Of a DNA stretch of 20,430 nt, positions 6,483 to 13,127 are shown piece after piece. The position numbers and the translations under genes are program-made. The notes beneath the pieces are model-generated. The model was not told where the DNA came from. It did not search any database and saw nothing but the letters and a program-made list of their open reading frames with translations. Numbering within the stretch: the stretch's first letter is position 1; each line of letters opens with the position of its first letter. The stretch is from an uncultured Lachnospiraceae bacterium (GTDB lineage Bacteria > Bacillota > Clostridia > Lachnospirales > Lachnospiraceae): contig CAJTLU010000006.1 in assembly GCA_910577175.1 (NCBI GenBank), positions 101,635-122,064 of the forward strand, read 5' to 3'.

Positions 6483-9220
6483 TAATCTTCCTCCTTCCCT
6501 TCCGGTGACAAGGTAATATTTATTAAACCAAATTCCTTGGAATAAGTGAACCGATACCCGCATAGCTCCGTCGAAAGCGTTTCGTCCAAAAACAAAATAT
6601 ATTCATTTCGTAACCAGGGAGACCACTCCCATTCCGGCGCCTGTTTTTTCCGTTTCTTTAACTCTGCGAGTGTCTCTTTATATTTTTCTCCGGAAAACTT
6701 CTTCGGAAGCCGGATTCTCTGCCGCAGTATTTTCCGTGCCTCCTCCTCCGCCGGGATATCATACCCTCTGAATACCTCTCTCTCATCCTGCCACGGTAAA
6801 AATGTAATTTTATCCTGCCTTAGCACCATAAGCAATACTTCAATTCCTGCCGCTCCGCCGTCACGCACGGAGGCCTCTGCTGACACATTGTCTTTCCCGG
6901 CATCGTTGCTCAACCAGCCTGAAAGCGTATTCTCTGCATCCGCCGTCGGTTTTATAATACAATACTCCCCTGCGTTTTCCTTTCTCTTATCCTCCTTCCG
7001 AAGAAAATTCTCTTCTAAACGGCAGTATTCTGCGGTTCTTTCCATCAAATCATTTTCCAGCCCATATACATCCTGCACCAATTCCGGAATGTCCTTTGGC
7101 AGCTCAATGATATCTTTTAATTTTGCCGCCGTGCGCCGGAGCAGCAGTTCATGATAGACCTTCTTTGTCCCTTCCCCATACAGCTCGTCCTCCGTGCATA
7201 AAAGCAAGCATTTTGCCTCAGTAAAGCCAAAGGGTCTTCTATGAAACACATGACGCTGGAGCCGCCCTATTCTCTGAAGCAGCAAATCCATCGGACAAAG
7301 CTCCGAAACCAGGACATCCACATCGATATCAAGGCTCTGCTCCAGCACCTGCGTGGCTATTACAATCAGGCTCTTCCGTTCCGGCTCCCTTGATTCTTTT
7401 CCCAACCTCCGCAATAGCTTTTCTTCAATCCGGGCACGGTCTTCCGCGGTATACCGCGAATGGAACAGGATAACCTCCACTCCATCCGGCTTTGCAGCAT
7501 ATAAAGCCTGCGCGATTTCCTGTGCCCTCCCTACGGTATTTACAATAACGCCTACACAGGCGTTTTCCGTAGCTGCGTTTACCAGATACGGAATCAAGTT
7601 CTTCTCAAATAATTTTTCTATCCGCACCTGCCAGACACTCCCCTTTTCCTCCACGCTTCTCTGGTTTACGGTCTGCCCGTCCGTCCAGGTCAGAAGGGGA
7701 TATTCCCTGGACCTCTGCCATTCCTCCGCTGAAGACCTTATTTTGTTCTGATACGCCAAGACCAGTTCCTTCCGGCGCTTTTCCGGTAAGGTGGCCGAAA
7801 GAACAATCACCGGTATCTTATATGTTCCCAGCCATTTTAATGCCATATCCAGATAAACGGACATATAGACATCATAACTGTGCGCCTCGTCGATAATCAC
7901 TACCTTTCCTGCCAGCCCTAAATGACGCAGGAATACATGCCGCTTGCGCAGCGACATCATTAACAGCTGGTCTATCGTCCCGATGACAAAATCAGCCAGA
8001 AGCGCCTGCTTTCGCCCTTGGAACCATTCATGCACAATAAGCAGCTCCTCCGGTACGGCATCCTCCATGCTTGCACTGCCTGAAAACAACGCGCGATATT
8101 CCTTATTCAGTGTCGCCATACCGTGGGCAAGCCGTATGGAAAGCGTTACACGGTCCTTCTGCGCCTGACGTTCTGCCCAGCTTTCCAGACGTGGAAAGAT
8201 TCCGTTTGCCGTTGCCTGTGTCGGAAGGCCGATGTAAAGTCCGCCGCAGCCTGCCTTTGTCGCCAACAGCTCTGCCGCAGCCAGGGCCGCTTCCGTTTTT
8301 CCTGTTCCCATTCCTGCTTCTAATATATACAGTCCCGGCTGCCCTGTCTCCTGTACTGCATTTAACACCATTTCCTGCACAGGTCGTAGTTCAAACCCAA
8401 ACCGTTCGCGGAATATCTTAGCATCTATTCCGAAGCAGCACGGATTCCAGCTCTCGGTAAAGCCTAAAATACTCCATGCCTGGTCCACTCTTTGGGGATA
8501 TTCCGTAAGACTCCCCGTACTTTCTACCGGGAGCAGCGGAAAATACTCCGGGTTACTTGCAATCCAGTCTGCAACAATCAGCAGACCTGTCAGTAAAACC
8601 TGTGCCGGTACTGTCAACTTCGGAAACTCCTCTCCCTCCTGATATCCCGCTCTTTTTCTTGCAAAATAATATGTTGTGCTCCAGACTGACCTCCACTTTT
8701 CCGTATCTGCATTTCCAAAATAACTTCCCGGATATGCTTCTATCATGGCACCTTCCCTCTCCCCGCTCCCTGTCGGTCTGCCGTGATGTCCTCCCACCAT
8801 AGACGCATAAGCAACAGGACATCCTATTTCCCGCAGAATCATTTCACCCATTACTGTGTGACGTAAATCCTTTACTCCCACCCTTCTTCTTTCCACATCC
8901 AAAAAACCGTCCCTCACCAGACGTTCCCGGACGATTCCCGATAATGCAATCAAAATTTTTTCTATAAAAGCCATGCTAAGTTTTCCTTCGTCATGTATTG
9001 CTGCCAAAAATACCGCTACGCGGATAAATTCCTCTTCCGGTAGCCCAACCGCATTTATTACCGAAGATGGTAGCCATTTTCTAATTAGCTTTTCCATAAT
9101 CCCTGCTGTATCAAGCAGATGCATATAAAGCGGGAGCCACTTTTCTTTTGTATCACGCGAACTTTTTGCCGGAAAATCACGGAATGGCGCAATGGCGGCT
9201 TCTTCGATTTGTTTTCGCAT
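6482..9220 (-). CDS. cas3: Cas3 HD nuclease-helicase (type I-E)
   Basis: A 912-residue effector recruited by target-bound Cascade to unwind and degrade DNA. The N-terminal HD nuclease shows H34 (MHLLD), H76-D77 (AAIHDEGK), H121, H145-H146 (GGHHGRP) and D218 (VADWIAS). The SF2 helicase shows Walker A (GMGTGKT, 303-309), the DEAH box at 444-447, SAT at 475-477 and motif VI QRIGRLQRH at 649-657. A C-terminal accessory domain follows. All catalytic motifs are intact. It is the first gene of the operon, with an ATG after AGAAGGG and a promoter about 50-78 bp upstream. The leader between that promoter and the start codon carries the match to the CreR-like guide. Confidence 0.96.
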   Translation of the reverse strand: MRKQIEEAAIAPFRDFPAKSSRDTKEKWLPLYMHLLDTAGIMEKLIRKWLPSSVINAVGLPEEEFIRVAVFLAAIHDEGKLSMAFIEKILIALSGIVRERLVRDGFLDVERRRVGVKDLRHTVMGEMILREIGCPVAYASMVGGHHGRPTGSGEREGAMIEAYPGSYFGNADTEKWRSVWSTTYYFARKRAGYQEGEEFPKLTVPAQVLLTGLLIVADWIASNPEYFPLLPVESTGSLTEYPQRVDQAWSILGFTESWNPCCFGIDAKIFRERFGFELRPVQEMVLNAVQETGQPGLYILEAGMGTGKTEAALAAAELLATKAGCGGLYIGLPTQATANGIFPRLESWAERQAQKDRVTLSIRLAHGMATLNKEYRALFSGSASMEDAVPEELLIVHEWFQGRKQALLADFVIGTIDQLLMMSLRKRHVFLRHLGLAGKVVIIDEAHSYDVYMSVYLDMALKWLGTYKIPVIVLSATLPEKRRKELVLAYQNKIRSSAEEWQRSREYPLLTWTDGQTVNQRSVEEKGSVWQVRIEKLFEKNLIPYLVNAATENACVGVIVNTVGRAQEIAQALYAAKPDGVEVILFHSRYTAEDRARIEEKLLRRLGKESREPERKSLIVIATQVLEQSLDIDVDVLVSELCPMDLLLQRIGRLQRHVFHRRPFGFTEAKCLLLCTEDELYGEGTKKVYHELLLRRTAAKLKDIIELPKDIPELVQDVYGLENDLMERTAEYCRLEENFLRKEDKRKENAGEYCIIKPTADAENTLSGWLSNDAGKDNVSAEASVRDGGAAGIEVLLMVLRQDKITFLPWQDEREVFRGYDIPAEEEARKILRQRIRLPKKFSGEKYKETLAELKKRKKQAPEWEWSPWLRNEYILFLDETLSTELCGYRFTYSKEFGLINITLSPEGKEED

Positions 9221-9240
9221 ATTTTGTCCCTTCTTATTTT

Positions 9241-9259
9241 TCTAATCTCTCTAATGTTT
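9241..9259 (-). promoter_or_regulatory. Predicted Cascade binding site in the cas3 leader (target of the CreR-like guide)
   Basis: On the minus strand, positions 9255 to 9241 read ATTAGAGAGATTAGA. The pseudo-spacer at 9434-9448 reads ATTAGGGAGATTAGA. They differ only at guide position 6. Directly 5' of this protospacer on the same strand is AAC (9258-9256), preceded by more A, which fits the AA-type PAM known from related I-E systems such as S. thermophilus CRISPR4. Complementarity ends at base 16. The site lies 21-35 bp upstream of the cas3 ATG, at roughly +8 to +22 of the predicted cas transcript, a good place for a roadblock. The limited match predicts binding without Cas3 cleavage. Confidence 0.7.
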
Positions 9260-9269
9260 TATTTTCTTT

Positions 9270-9298
9270 AGTTTATCACAAGAACACATATCTGTCAA
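9270..9298 (-). promoter_or_regulatory. Predicted sigma-A promoter of the cas operon
   Basis: On the minus strand there is a perfect -35 TTGACA (9298-9293), a 17-nt spacer, and -10 TAAACT (9275-9270) preceded by TGA, an extended -10 element. The start site would be near 9263, giving a leader of about 43 nt before cas3. This leader contains the predicted guide target. Confidence 0.75.
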
Positions 9299-9346
9299 CA
9301 ATAAAATTTCCTAAATTTATCCAATTTGCATTACCTGTTGAAATCA

Positions 9347-9375
9347 TTGACTTTCACAAGCTATTATGCTATTAT
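9347..9375 (+). promoter_or_regulatory. Predicted promoter of the CreR-like RNA
   Basis: TTGACT (9347-9352), a spacer of exactly 17 nt, then TATTAT (9370-9375) form a near-consensus sigma-A promoter on the plus strand. It is divergent from the cas promoter, about 50 bp away. No credible plus-strand ORF with a ribosome site follows, so the promoter fits a non-coding RNA starting near 9382. Confidence 0.7.
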
Positions 9376-9386
9376 CATCATGTAAT

Positions 9387-9401
9387 TGCACGATATGTGC
9401 A
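9387..9401 (+). repeat. Inverted repeat TGCAC-N5-GTGCA just upstream of pseudo-repeat 1
   Basis: A perfect 5-bp inverted repeat with a GATAT loop lies at about +6 to +20 of the predicted CreR-like transcript, ending two bases before pseudo-repeat 1. It could be a 5' stabilising hairpin of the RNA or an operator for the divergent region. It may also be chance in AT-rich DNA. Confidence 0.4.
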
Positions 9402-9402
9402 T

Positions 9403-9432
9403 ATTTTCCCTGCCTTCTTGCAGGGGTGCTCC
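9403..9432 (+). repeat. Degenerate type I-E repeat (pseudo-repeat 1)
   Basis: Layout: ATTTT, stem CCCTGC, six-base loop CTTCTT, stem GCAGGG, then GTGCTCC. Compared with the array repeat at positions 1-28, the stems differ by one compensatory pair, the loop is 2 nt longer, and the 3' handle differs at one of seven bases. Orientation is opposite to the cas operon and the array. Confidence 0.75.
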
Positions 9433-9454
9433 TATTAGGGAGATTAGATTTTTA

Positions 9455-9482
9455 TTTTTCCCTGCATCTGCAGGGGTATGTA
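9455..9482 (+). repeat. Degenerate type I-E repeat (pseudo-repeat 2)
   Basis: Layout: TTTTT, stem CCCTGC, loop ATCT, stem GCAGGG, then GTATGTA. The hairpin is intact with the canonical 4-base loop. The 3' flank has lost the GTGATCC handle, which is not needed if this unit only supplies the Cas6e site that ends the guide RNA. It starts 22 nt after pseudo-repeat 1. Confidence 0.7.
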
Positions 9483-9491
9483 GTCAGGGTG

Positions 9492-9515
9492 GGAGTATTT
9501 ATTCTCCGCTTTTTT
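9492..9515 (+). terminator. Possible weak terminator of the CreR-like RNA
   Basis: GGAG (9492-9495) pairs with CTCC (9504-9507) across an 8-base AT loop, then GC and six Ts follow. The stem is only 4 bp, so efficiency is doubtful, but it is the first hairpin plus T-run after pseudo-repeat 2. Confidence 0.4.
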
Positions 9516-9545
9516 ATCTATCCCCGGCAAGCTCAGAATCTCCCC

Positions 9546-9851
9546 TCACCAAAGCCCCAACAGCTCAAACTCCATACACTCCATATCGACAATCTTCCCC
9601 CAGTCCCTTTCTAAGATAATACCGTCAACCTGCTGCGCCCTGTATAATTCCTCTAAGGTAGCATACTTATATTCGCCGCTCTGCTCCCCCTGCTTTCCAC
9701 ATCTTTGAAAGGAACAATGATTATCATATACAATAATCATGTATTCATCTGGCTTATCCACAAATATCAGGCGCAGCTCGGCTTCCCACTTATGTTCCTT
9801 TCTACAGTTCAATAACAGCCTTTTTATTTCTTCAAATGTGTATTTTGACAT
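9546..9851 (-). CDS. Small protein of unknown function (101 residues)
   Basis: I do not recognise a family. The protein is soluble and charged, with no signal peptide or membrane segment. An N-terminal amphipathic helix region (SKYTFEEIKRLLLNCRKEHKW) is followed by strand-like segments (ELRLIFV, YMIIVYDNH) and an acidic C-terminus ending EFELLGLW. The gene is supported by a strong ribosome site (AGGAGG, then TACAAA, ATG) and a plausible promoter upstream. It lies upstream of the cas operon on the same strand with no obvious terminator, so read-through antisense to the CreR-like RNA is possible. No CRISPR link is shown; it is not a recognised cas or anti-CRISPR gene. Confidence 0.75.
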   Translation of the reverse strand: MSKYTFEEIKRLLLNCRKEHKWEAELRLIFVDKPDEYMIIVYDNHCSFQRCGKQGEQSGEYKYATLEELYRAQQVDGIILERDWGKIVDMECMEFELLGLW

Positions 9852-9878
9852 TTTGTACCTCCTGGAAAATCCTGTTTT

Positions 9879-9906
9879 TTATTAGGTGTATGTTGCTGTC
9901 CGGCAA
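9879..9906 (-). promoter_or_regulatory. Possible promoter of the 101-residue protein gene
   Basis: On the minus strand TTGCCG (9906-9901), a 16-nt spacer and TAATAA (9884-9879) lie upstream of the strong ribosome site at about 9856-9862. The hexamers are fair matches only. Confidence 0.4.
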
Positions 9907-9935
9907 AATTGTCATCTCCTTGAGTTTCCCTCCAT

Positions 9936-9964
9936 TTGCCAATCTCTGAATTATTTGCTATAAT
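9936..9964 (+). promoter_or_regulatory. Sigma-A promoter of the DUF2339-like gene
   Basis: TTGCCA (9936-9941), a 17-nt spacer and a perfect TATAAT (9959-9964), preceded by TGC (extended -10). The start site would be near 9971, about 57 nt before the chosen ATG. Confidence 0.75.
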
Positions 9965-10027
9965 AAAACCAGTTTTTAAGAAACATTGACAAAATCAAAA
10001 GGGGCAGTAAGTCAAAGGGGGACTTCC

Positions 10028-12418
10028 ATGACAGAATTAGAAAAAATTGACCAGATCGAACAGGCGCTGGCAACGCTCGAAAAGGAGGTCAGCAGTCTGA
10101 AGGGCCAGCTGGCAGAGCTCCGGCAGAGCCAGTCGCCTGCTCCTGTACCTGTGCAGACAGCCATTTCGTCCACTCCGGCACCTCGTCAGGCTGCACCCGG
10201 AGCAGTTCCGGATAGGGCAGATATGCCGTTTACGGCAAACAGCAACGCCTCTCCTGCTAATCCGCATATGGCAGCAAAAACAGCTGCAGTCTCCTCTGCC
10301 GCCGTGCGTCCAGACATAAAAGCAAGCACGTCCGTTTCCGGCGCAAACTCCACCGGACAGACCGTTGCAAAACCTGCGTCCTCCTCCCGTTTTGAGGAAA
10401 ACCTCGGCGGAAAGGTGATGGGGATTGTTGCCGCTGTTCTGGTGTTTGTGGGACTTTTTCTGTTCGGAAGTATTTTGTACGAGCGACTGGGGGATACGGC
10501 ACGCATTATCATGCTTTTTCTCATCAGCTTTGTGATTTTAGGCGCAGGACTTTTTTTAGAGCGCAGGAAGCAAAGCTGGTTTACCACGTCGCTCATCGGC
10601 TGCGGCTTTGGTGCAGTTTATATTTCTTTGTTTATTACAACGCTGTATTATGGGTGTCTTACGACCGAGACGCTGTATATCCTGCTGGTTTTCTGGCTGA
10701 CCAGTGTGGGACTGTATGTGTTTTACCGGAAGTCCTGTATTGCCGCCCTGCTCGGACAGACAGGCATCACCTTTTCCGTCATATTCGGCAGCCTTGGCGC
10801 AGACACAAGAGAGCTTTTTAACTTCCTCTGCATCTACTCTGCCGCAATTTCCCTGCTTTATCTTTGGACAGTCCTGTGGCGTTTTCTTCCTGCTGCCAAA
10901 GATAAGCCATACCCTTGGATTCATCTTGTGGCAGCCGCCCTGAATACGTTACAGCTGCTGTGCCTGTCCTCCTCTTATCAACAGCTGTTCGGAGCTTATG
11001 GCGAGATTGGAAGAAACTGGACCGCCGGGGTTGTTTTATGCCTGTACTGTCTGGTGCTCCCGGTGTTCTTTCTGCTGCGGCAACGTCTCCTTGCAAAACT
11101 GCCTCTGCTTCCCTGGGTACCGCATACCAGAATGCTGACAAAAGAAAACTTTTCCTTTTATAAAACCGGGAACGCTGCTGCATTTGTTTATGCGCTTTAC
11201 CAGATTGTCTGTTGCATCGTTTTCCGCACGGTGACCGATGGACTGCTGGAAGCCGAGATTCCGTCCGCGCTTTTCTGTCTGGCTGGCATTCTCCTTTTCT
11301 GGCTTTTCCTCGAATTTTTCGGCACTATCGGAACGGAAGGACAGGGCGCCTGTATCATCACAGCCGTTGCAATATTTTTTCTGATACAGAACCTGCCGCG
11401 CGAGCTGCAGTATCTGATTCCGGGAACGTTCGCAGTCATGGCTGCTGCCTTCGGACTTCTCAGGGCAGAGTATCCTGTACTGTACGAGCGTGACCCTGCC
11501 ACTGCAAAATGGAGCCTTGTATGTAAAAAACAGAATGGCAGATGGCTTGAAAAGTTTACGGCGGTTCTCTGCCTGCCGTTACTTCTCCTTTTTTACCGGT
11601 CAGAAGACGGCTGGGGCGCTTTTTGGTGTCTTTCCTTGTTCGGTCTTTTCTTTTTCACGGCATGCTTCTGCTTTCTCTACAAAAAGGGCAGGATGCACCG
11701 CTTTGCCGAAGCCTGGAAAAAAGAGCTTTATCTTTCTTTCCTGTTCCACACTGGCTGGATAACCGCGCATTTCTGCGACCTGCTCCCGGTGGAGCTTTCG
11801 CAGATAACAAAAATGACGGCCTTGCTGACAGCACTTACCCTGATAAACAGTATCGCCTTTTACAGCCGTTTCCGGCGCCTGCTGGCCTCTCCCGGCGAAA
11901 CCGGCAAAAACACCACGGTTTTACTCCGTGTCATCCATTCTGCATTATGGCTCTGGGGGCTTGTCCTGTTCCGGGAGAGCGCGAGCAGGAATAGCCCGGT
12001 TCTCTGCGTCTGGCTCCTGCTTTTAACCCTGTTCCTTTGCGGAAGCGGTATGTATGAGCAGTATAAAACCTACCGGGAGAAAAAAGGGCTTGGCGTTTAC
12101 TTCGGCCTCCGGATTACGATATACCTTCTGGTCGTGCTGACCGCCTTCCAGGGAATCGAAGGCTACGTCATCAGCTGCGCGCTGCTGCTGCTTGCGATTG
12201 CAGCCGTTCTGGCAGGCTTCCCGCTCCGTCTGGCGCCGCTTCGTATCTATGGGCTATGTCTGGCGATGTTTGCGGTAATTAAGCTGCTTATGGCAGACCT
12301 GCAGCACGATAATTCCATGGAAACCGTACTTTGCTTTCTCGGCGCAGGCGCGCTTTGCTTTGCAATTAACTTTATTTATAACCATGTGAAAAAGCTCTTT
12401 GAACGTCCGGATGACTGA
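10028..12418 (+). CDS. Large multi-pass membrane protein, DUF2339-like
   Basis: A 796-residue integral membrane protein. Residues 1-33 form a heptad-rich coiled coil (TELEKIDQIEQALATLEKEV). Residues 34 to about 120 are a Pro/Ala/Ser/Thr-rich linker. The motif ENLGGKVMGIVAAVLVFVG then opens a run of about twenty hydrophobic segments that continues to the end. This order (cytoplasmic coiled coil, linker, GxxxG-type first membrane helix, many helices) is that of the DUF2339 family, whose role is unknown. I start at the ATG at 10028, preceded by AAAGGGGGA. An in-frame TTG at 9986 adds 14 residues that do not look like the family and has no ribosome site. The gene appears monocistronic: its own promoter before, a strong terminator after. 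Confidence 0.85.
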   Translation: MTELEKIDQIEQALATLEKEVSSLKGQLAELRQSQSPAPVPVQTAISSTPAPRQAAPGAVPDRADMPFTANSNASPANPHMAAKTAAVSSAAVRPDIKASTSVSGANSTGQTVAKPASSSRFEENLGGKVMGIVAAVLVFVGLFLFGSILYERLGDTARIIMLFLISFVILGAGLFLERRKQSWFTTSLIGCGFGAVYISLFITTLYYGCLTTETLYILLVFWLTSVGLYVFYRKSCIAALLGQTGITFSVIFGSLGADTRELFNFLCIYSAAISLLYLWTVLWRFLPAAKDKPYPWIHLVAAALNTLQLLCLSSSYQQLFGAYGEIGRNWTAGVVLCLYCLVLPVFFLLRQRLLAKLPLLPWVPHTRMLTKENFSFYKTGNAAAFVYALYQIVCCIVFRTVTDGLLEAEIPSALFCLAGILLFWLFLEFFGTIGTEGQGACIITAVAIFFLIQNLPRELQYLIPGTFAVMAAAFGLLRAEYPVLYERDPATAKWSLVCKKQNGRWLEKFTAVLCLPLLLLFYRSEDGWGAFWCLSLFGLFFFTACFCFLYKKGRMHRFAEAWKKELYLSFLFHTGWITAHFCDLLPVELSQITKMTALLTALTLINSIAFYSRFRRLLASPGETGKNTTVLLRVIHSALWLWGLVLFRESASRNSPVLCVWLLLLTLFLCGSGMYEQYKTYREKKGLGVYFGLRITIYLLVVLTAFQGIEGYVISCALLLLAIAAVLAGFPLRLAPLRIYGLCLAMFAVIKLLMADLQHDNSMETVLCFLGAGALCFAINFIYNHVKKLFERPDD

Positions 12419-12522
12419 CCTGTCGCCATGTTTTCCGCTGTGCGGAAGCAGTACATTTCCTTATTTCCTGCAACAGAAGCATTCGCTCAGCTTACAGATG
12501 CTGCGGCACACCTCAAGCCACG

Positions 12523-12558
12523 AACGGCGCAGACAAAGGCATCGTCTGCGCCGTTTTT
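12523..12558 (+). terminator. Rho-independent terminator of the DUF2339-like gene
   Basis: A 12-bp perfect stem AACGGCGCAGAC / GTCTGCGCCGTT with a 9-nt loop is followed by a T-run. It lies about 105 nt after the stop codon of the membrane protein gene. The intervening 12419-12522 holds nothing I can identify. Confidence 0.85.
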
Positions 12559-12673
12559 CATTGGATGAAATCTTTTCGAAAAAATCTTTTCCTGCATAGC
12601 CCATAAACAGCTCCCTCCGCGCCTTACAGTCCGGCGCAAAAACACGCAGTCCTTATGATATTCTATGCGCCCT

Positions 12674-12691
12674 GCGGGAATTTGTTCCCGC
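12674..12691 (-). terminator. Hairpin downstream of trxA (possible terminator lacking a U-tract)
   Basis: GCGGGAA-TTTG-TTCCCGC is a perfect 7-bp stem 9 nt beyond the trxA stop codon. On the trxA strand no T-run follows, and on the plus strand only CTTTT does. It may end trxA transcription inefficiently, protect the 3' end, or be bidirectional. The rest of 12559-12700 contains no convincing gene. Confidence 0.4.
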
Positions 12692-12700
12692 CTTTTCATG

Positions 12701-13018
12701 CTATAGATTTCTTTGAAATGCCTCATCCAGCTGAAGCTTGGAAATCACTCCTACAATCCGCTCGCTTTCCTTTCCGTCCTTAAAGAAAATCAATGTCGGA
12801 ATCGACATCACCCCATACTCTTGCGCAATCGCCTGCGCCTGGTCCACATCCAGCTTATAAACGTCTGCCTTTCCCTTGTAATCCTCGGCTGCCTGCTCAA
12901 TCACCGGCGCTACCATCTTACAGGGCCCGCACCACGTTGCAAAAAAGTCAACCAGCACTGTGCCTCCCTTATCCTTCACCTTTTCCTGAAAGTTATCTCC
13001 TGTTAAATATTCAGCCAT
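12701..13018 (-). CDS. trxA: Thioredoxin
   Basis: A 105-residue thioredoxin, a cytoplasmic disulfide reductant. It has the canonical active site WCGPC (residues 29-33) within VDFFATWCGPCKMVAPVIEQ and the cis-proline loop SIPT (P74). The length is typical for TrxA. The ATG at 13018 is chosen because AAGGAG stands six bases upstream, while the in-frame GTG at 13048 would add ten polar residues foreign to the family. The gene is downstream of trmB on the same strand but separated by 109 nt that contain an inverted repeat and a TATAAT, so it probably has its own promoter. Confidence 0.95.
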   Translation of the reverse strand: MAEYLTGDNFQEKVKDKGGTVLVDFFATWCGPCKMVAPVIEQAAEDYKGKADVYKLDVDQAQAIAQEYGVMSIPTLIFFKDGKESERIVGVISKLQLDEAFQRNL

Positions 13019-13090
13019 ATGTTTCTCCTTTCTCTGCGTATCAGACACGAAATCAAACGCCTTCTTTTTAATCTTCCCTGATTCTTTTCT

Positions 13091-13122
13091 ATTATACGAA
13101 GAACGTGCTGATTAAATCAGCA
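13091..13122 (-). promoter_or_regulatory. Candidate trxA promoter with an overlapping inverted repeat
   Basis: On the minus strand a perfect TATAAT (13096-13091) lies 72 nt before the trxA ATG. The expected -35 region (TGATTT) is poor and sits inside the perfect inverted repeat TGCTGAT-TTA-ATCAGCA (13106-13122). That repeat starts 5 nt after the trmB stop. It may be an operator for a regulator of trxA or a weak trmB terminator hairpin, as no proper T-run follows. Confidence 0.45.
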
Positions 13123-13127
13123 TTTCC

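Larger units (their letters stand above)
9382..9515 (+). ncRNA. CreR-like pseudo-CRISPR guide RNA predicted to repress the cas operon
   Basis: Predicted transcript of about 130 nt: promoter, pseudo-repeat 1 (9403-9432), 22-nt pseudo-spacer (9433-9454), pseudo-repeat 2 (9455-9482), and a weak hairpin followed by six Ts (9492-9515). Both pseudo-repeats keep a 6-bp stem CCCTGC/GCAGGG. Relative to the array repeat this is a compensatory C-G to T-A change, which supports selection on RNA structure. Pseudo-repeat 1 ends GTGCTCC, one base different from the array handle GTGATCC. Cas6e-type cleavage after each stem would release a guide of about 50 nt (9426-9475). Guide bases 1-15 match the cas3 leader except at position 6. 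This fits Cas-regulating RNAs (CreR), known from other CRISPR systems, that direct Cascade to cas promoters. The alternative is a decayed mini-array. No expression evidence is available. Confidence 0.7.

Noticed and set aside
9403..9482. Pseudo-repeats read as two tandem rho-independent terminators
   Set aside because: Neither hairpin is followed by a T-run. The handle-like GTGCTCC and the spacer match to the cas3 leader are better explained by a pseudo-CRISPR unit.
9403..9482. A second ordinary CRISPR array
   Set aside because: Only two divergent repeats are present, with a 22-nt spacer and no further units, so it is not a working array for acquired spacers.
9382..9545. A CreT-type toxin RNA completing a creTA toxin-antitoxin pair
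   Set aside because: I looked for a small ORF with a ribosome site and rare-codon run next to the guide and found none. The guide matches the cas leader rather than a toxin promoter.
12487..12726. 79-codon minus-strand ORF beyond trxA
   Set aside because: It overlaps the trxA end and runs through the terminator stem of the neighbouring gene; no ribosome site and no sensible protein pattern.
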